DNA of 64,000 bases from Streptomyces sp. TSRI0281 (GTDB taxonomy: Bacteria; Actinomycetota; Actinomycetes; Streptomycetales; Streptomycetaceae). The notes under the pieces are model-generated. The model was not told the origin of the DNA and did no database searches. It saw only the letters and a program-made list of their open reading frames with translations. Position numbers and translations under genes: made by a program. Location: NCBI RefSeq assembly GCF_001905125.1, contig NZ_LWLE01000001.1, positions 1,048,112 to 1,112,111 on the forward strand, read 5' to 3'. Shown piece by piece: positions 62,289-64,000 of the stretch. Positions within the stretch are counted from its first letter, which is position 1; every line of letters starts with the position of its first letter.

Positions 62289-62317
62289 TGATTAGCACTC
62301 GACCCCTGCGAGTGCAA
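62289..62317 (-). promoter_or_regulatory. groEL2 promoter
   Basis: On the minus strand TTGCAC (62317-62312) and TAATCA (62294-62289) are separated by 17 bases, a good match to an HrdB-type promoter. The -35 and -10 boxes are both overlapped by CIRCE element B. Confidence 0.7.
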
Positions 62318-62318
62318 G
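62292..62318 (-). promoter_or_regulatory. CIRCE element B
   Basis: TTAGCACTC - 9 bases - GAGTGCAAG. The left arm is a perfect CIRCE half; the right matches at 7 of 9 positions. With element A it forms four 9-bp arms at exact 18-bp intervals. Confidence 0.9.
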
Positions 62319-62523
62319 CAGGTGTCATGGTTTGTGGACAGTCGCAGGACCACCGCGGGACCGCCACGCGCCGGTCACGGGACAGCGGCGGGACAGTGGC
62401 GGGCCAGCGGCGGGACCACCCACCGGGGGCGGCCGGAGCAGTCACCCGGCGCGCGGGCGGCGCACATCGCGGCACCACGCCACGGCACCACACCGCGTCG
62501 AATGTCGTGGCACGGCGGATGTC

Positions 62524-62580
62524 GTGGCGCATGCGGTGGCGGATGCCGTGGCGCATGCGGTGGCGGATGCCGTGGCGCAC
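62524..62580. repeat. Alternating 12-bp repeats
   Basis: GTGGCGCATGCG and GTGGCGGATGCC alternate (a 24-bp unit repeated about 2.4 times) between groEL2 and the downstream cold shock terminator. The apparent reading frames through it are repeat artefacts. The rest of 62319-62604 is GC-rich with no supported gene. Confidence 0.8.
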
Positions 62581-62604
62581 AGCACCGGCACACACCACCC
62601 GGCA

Positions 62605-62648
62605 CGCACGGAGGGCCCGTACCCCATCGGGTACGGGCCCTCCGTGCG
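62605..62648 (-). terminator. Cold shock gene terminator
   Basis: Perfect 20-bp arms (62605-62624 and 62629-62648) with a 4-base loop, 32 bases beyond the stop of the cold shock gene at 62680. Confidence 0.92.
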
Positions 62649-62679
62649 TGAGTAGTGTCGTTGGCCGACCGCGCCGAGC

Positions 62680-62886
62680 TCAGCCGACGGCGAGCTTGAC
62701 CATGTCCGCCTGCGGCCCCTTCTGGCCCTGCGAGATCTCGAATTCAACTCGCTGACCCTCTTCGAGGGTGCGGTACCCGTCCATCTGGATCGCGCTGTAG
62801 TGGACGAAAACATCCGCACCACCGTCGACCGCGATGAAGCCGTACCCCTTCTCCGCGTTGAACCACTTGACGGTGCCCTGAGCCAT
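62680..62886 (-). CDS. Cold shock protein (CspA type)
   Basis: 68 residues from the ATG at 62886, the canonical single cold-shock-domain length. RNP1 is [20 protein letters not shown] and RNP2 is DVFVHYSAI. It binds single-stranded nucleic acid and acts as an RNA chaperone. The open frame to 62916 is ignored because the ATG gives the conserved MAQGTVKWF start. It lies between groEL2 and the thrC-moaD pair and is transcribed separately, with its own terminator. Confidence 0.95.
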   Translation of the reverse strand: MAQGTVKWFNAEKGYGFIAVDGGADVFVHYSAIQMDGYRTLEEGQRVEFEISQGQKGPQADMVKLAVG

Positions 62887-63243
62887 GCCTAACTCCCCTA
62901 TAACTGGCCCTTGCACAGGACCGCACTTCGCGGGCCCGGGTCAGAACTCACCCTCCGAAAGGAGAGGGTGCGTGCGCCGTAGCGCGTCGACCGCGGCCGA
63001 ATGTATCTGCCCAACTGCCCTCTGCAACAGGTCAATCGGACGAGAAATCTGGGCATGGCTGAACACCCGAATATGAGGAATACGTGAGGATCCTGGGCAA
63101 GTCGGGCCCGACAAAGGGAACTTACGTCGCAAGGTGCTCAACCACATTGGCTGCTTCTTATCGTGACCGGGCGCATTCTCATATGCGGGCGGCACGGGCA
63201 GCGGAGGGCGCTTCCCCAACTCTACCCCGCTCAACCATGCAGA
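62887..63243. other. Long upstream region of the cold shock gene
   Basis: About 360 bases without a supported gene. It should hold the csp promoter and a long 5' leader, as is common for cold-shock genes. The 62960-63200 part is clearly less GC-rich than its surroundings. A 97-residue minus-strand frame (62941-63234) is present but looks random. Confidence 0.5.
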
Positions 63244-63278
63244 ATTGCCCCCTCCGCTTCTCTCGCGGAGGGGGCAAT
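63244..63278 (-). terminator. Terminator of the thrC-moaD unit
   Basis: Perfect 14-bp arms (63244-63257 and 63265-63278) with a 7-base loop, 18 bases beyond the carrier-protein stop. The outer arm bases read ATTG/CAAT, giving a short T-rich tail on the minus strand. Confidence 0.88.
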
Positions 63279-63296
63279 CGGGGTCACGCGGTGAAG

Positions 63297-63575
63297 TCAG
63301 CAGCCTCCGGCCACAGCCGGAATGATCGAAATGCCCGCGCCGTCCGGAGTGGCCGTCTTCAGGCCGCCCTCGAAGCGCACGTCGTCATCGTTGACGTACA
63401 CGTTGACGAAGCGGCGCAGCTTGCCCTGGTCGTCCAGGACACGGGCGGCGATGCCCGGGTGGTTCTTCTCCAGGGACTCGATGACCTCGGAGAGGTTCGT
63501 GCCCTCCGCGGCGACCTCGGCCTGGCCGTCCGTGTAGGTGCGGAGGATGGTGGGGATGCGGACCTTGACGCTCAT
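63297..63575 (-). CDS. MoaD/ThiS family sulfur-carrier protein (CysO-like) ending in GGC
   Basis: 92 residues from the ATG at 63575. The ubiquitin-like fold is shown by MSVKVRIPTILRTYTDGQAE, LEKNHPGIAARVLDDQGKLR and VNVYVNDDDVRF. The C-terminus is AVAGGC, so one extra Cys follows the diglycine used for sulfur transfer; a protease may need to remove it. It lies 31 bases downstream of the threonine synthase gene. In actinobacteria CysO-type carriers feed sulfide to cysteine synthase; that assignment is by family only. Confidence 0.88.
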   Translation of the reverse strand: MSVKVRIPTILRTYTDGQAEVAAEGTNLSEVIESLEKNHPGIAARVLDDQGKLRRFVNVYVNDDDVRFEGGLKTATPDGAGISIIPAVAGGC

Positions 63576-63606
63576 GGTGGGGTGCCTTCCTTCGGTCTCG
63601 GGGTGA

Positions 63607-64000
63607 TCAGAGGGCGGCGAGGCCGGCTTCGCGGAACGCGTCCAGGCTCGGCCGGATGGTCGCGGTCGCCTGCGAGGTCGCGGCCACCGCGTCGAGCGTC
63701 TTGAGGCCGTCACCGGTGTTCAGGACGACGGTGGTCAGCGACGGGTCGAGCAGACCGGCCTCGATCAGCTTCTTCGTCACGCCGACGGTCACCCCGCCCG
63801 CCGTCTCGGCGAAGATGCCCTCGGTACGGGCCAGCAGCTTGATCGCGTCGACGACCTGCTCGTCGTTGACGTCCTCGACGGCACCGCCGGTGCGGCGGGC
63901 GATGTCCAGGACGTACGGGCCGTCGGCCGGGTTGCCGATCGCCAGGGACTTGGCGATCGTGTTCGGCTTCTGGGGCCGCACGACGTCGTGACCGGCCTTG
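63607..64000 (-). CDS. thrC: Threonine synthase, C-terminal part (5' end beyond window)
   Basis: 131 residues are visible, reading from the window edge (KAGHDVVRPQKPNTIAKSLA...). The conserved IGNPADGPYVLDIARRTGG and EGIFAETAGGVTVGVTKKLI blocks and the late LNTGDGLKTLDAV phosphate-binding loop identify a PLP-dependent threonine synthase, which converts O-phosphohomoserine to threonine. The N-terminal two thirds, including the PLP lysine, lie outside the window. It is co-directional with the sulfur-carrier gene. Confidence 0.92.
   Translation of the reverse strand, partial: KAGHDVVRPQKPNTIAKSLAIGNPADGPYVLDIARRTGGAVEDVNDEQVVDAIKLLARTEGIFAETAGGVTVGVTKKLIEAGLLDPSLTTVVLNTGDGLKTLDAVAATSQATATIRPSLDAFREAGLAAL

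Overview
The window is high-GC actinobacterial DNA, almost certainly a Streptomyces chromosome. Codon third positions are overwhelmingly G/C and GTG starts are common. The gene content is typical of the genus: DUF397, DUF3027, DUF2771 and HAAS-domain proteins, a futalosine menaquinone branch, a second GroEL under CIRCE control, and a XPB-type helicase. From memory of the family, the order threonine synthase - MoaD-like carrier - cold shock protein - groEL2 ... mqnD - mqnB matches the S. coelicolor core, read here in the opposite direction. No rRNA, tRNA, CRISPR array, insertion sequence or prophage was recognised.

Layout. 1-7.6 kb: MFS exporter with a MarR regulator, NCS2 purine permease, DUF2530 protein, CtpE-like P-type ATPase and a secreted protein. 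7.8-17.7 kb: a sacsin/Hsp90-like ATPase, DUF3027, an MFS protein, a DUF2771 lipoprotein, overlapping mqnB/mqnD, a long cold shock protein and a HAD phosphatase. 17.8-21.9 kb: a four-gene ferric-siderophore ABC operon behind an iron-box-like site. 21.9-30.7 kb: a HAAS-domain membrane protein, a helicase-associated WYL-like protein with the XPB helicase, and a HelD/HelR-type RNA polymerase motor. 30.9-34.2 kb: cutC and copA, with two CsoR-type operators. 34.2-40.7 kb: pxpABC (5-oxoprolinase), a GntR regulator and a DUF969-DUF979-DUF2891 operon. The same operator core lies in front of both operons, so they look like one 5-oxoproline (pyroglutamate) uptake and degradation regulon.

43.5-47.6 kb is the most distinctive accessory region. 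It is a minus-strand cassette with two WXG100-like proteins, a 567-residue secreted toxin ending in an RNase A-like domain, a putative immunity protein, a free-standing truncated RNase A-like module and a CdiI_2-type immunity protein. Part of it has clearly lower GC3 than its surroundings. 47.9-51.5 kb: a MurNAc recycling operon (RpiR regulator, murQ, PTS EIIBC) with two regulator-type operator boxes. 51.5-58.2 kb: small accessory genes (two Uma2-family proteins, PRC-barrel, SUKH-like, DUF397) and a truncation junction where a 3' FtsX fragment meets a 3' LuxR-regulator fragment head to head. 58.2-64.0 kb: an ABC exporter, groEL2 with a regular double CIRCE array, a cold shock gene, a MoaD/CysO-like carrier ending in Gly-Gly-Cys, and the 3' part of threonine synthase, cut by the window end.
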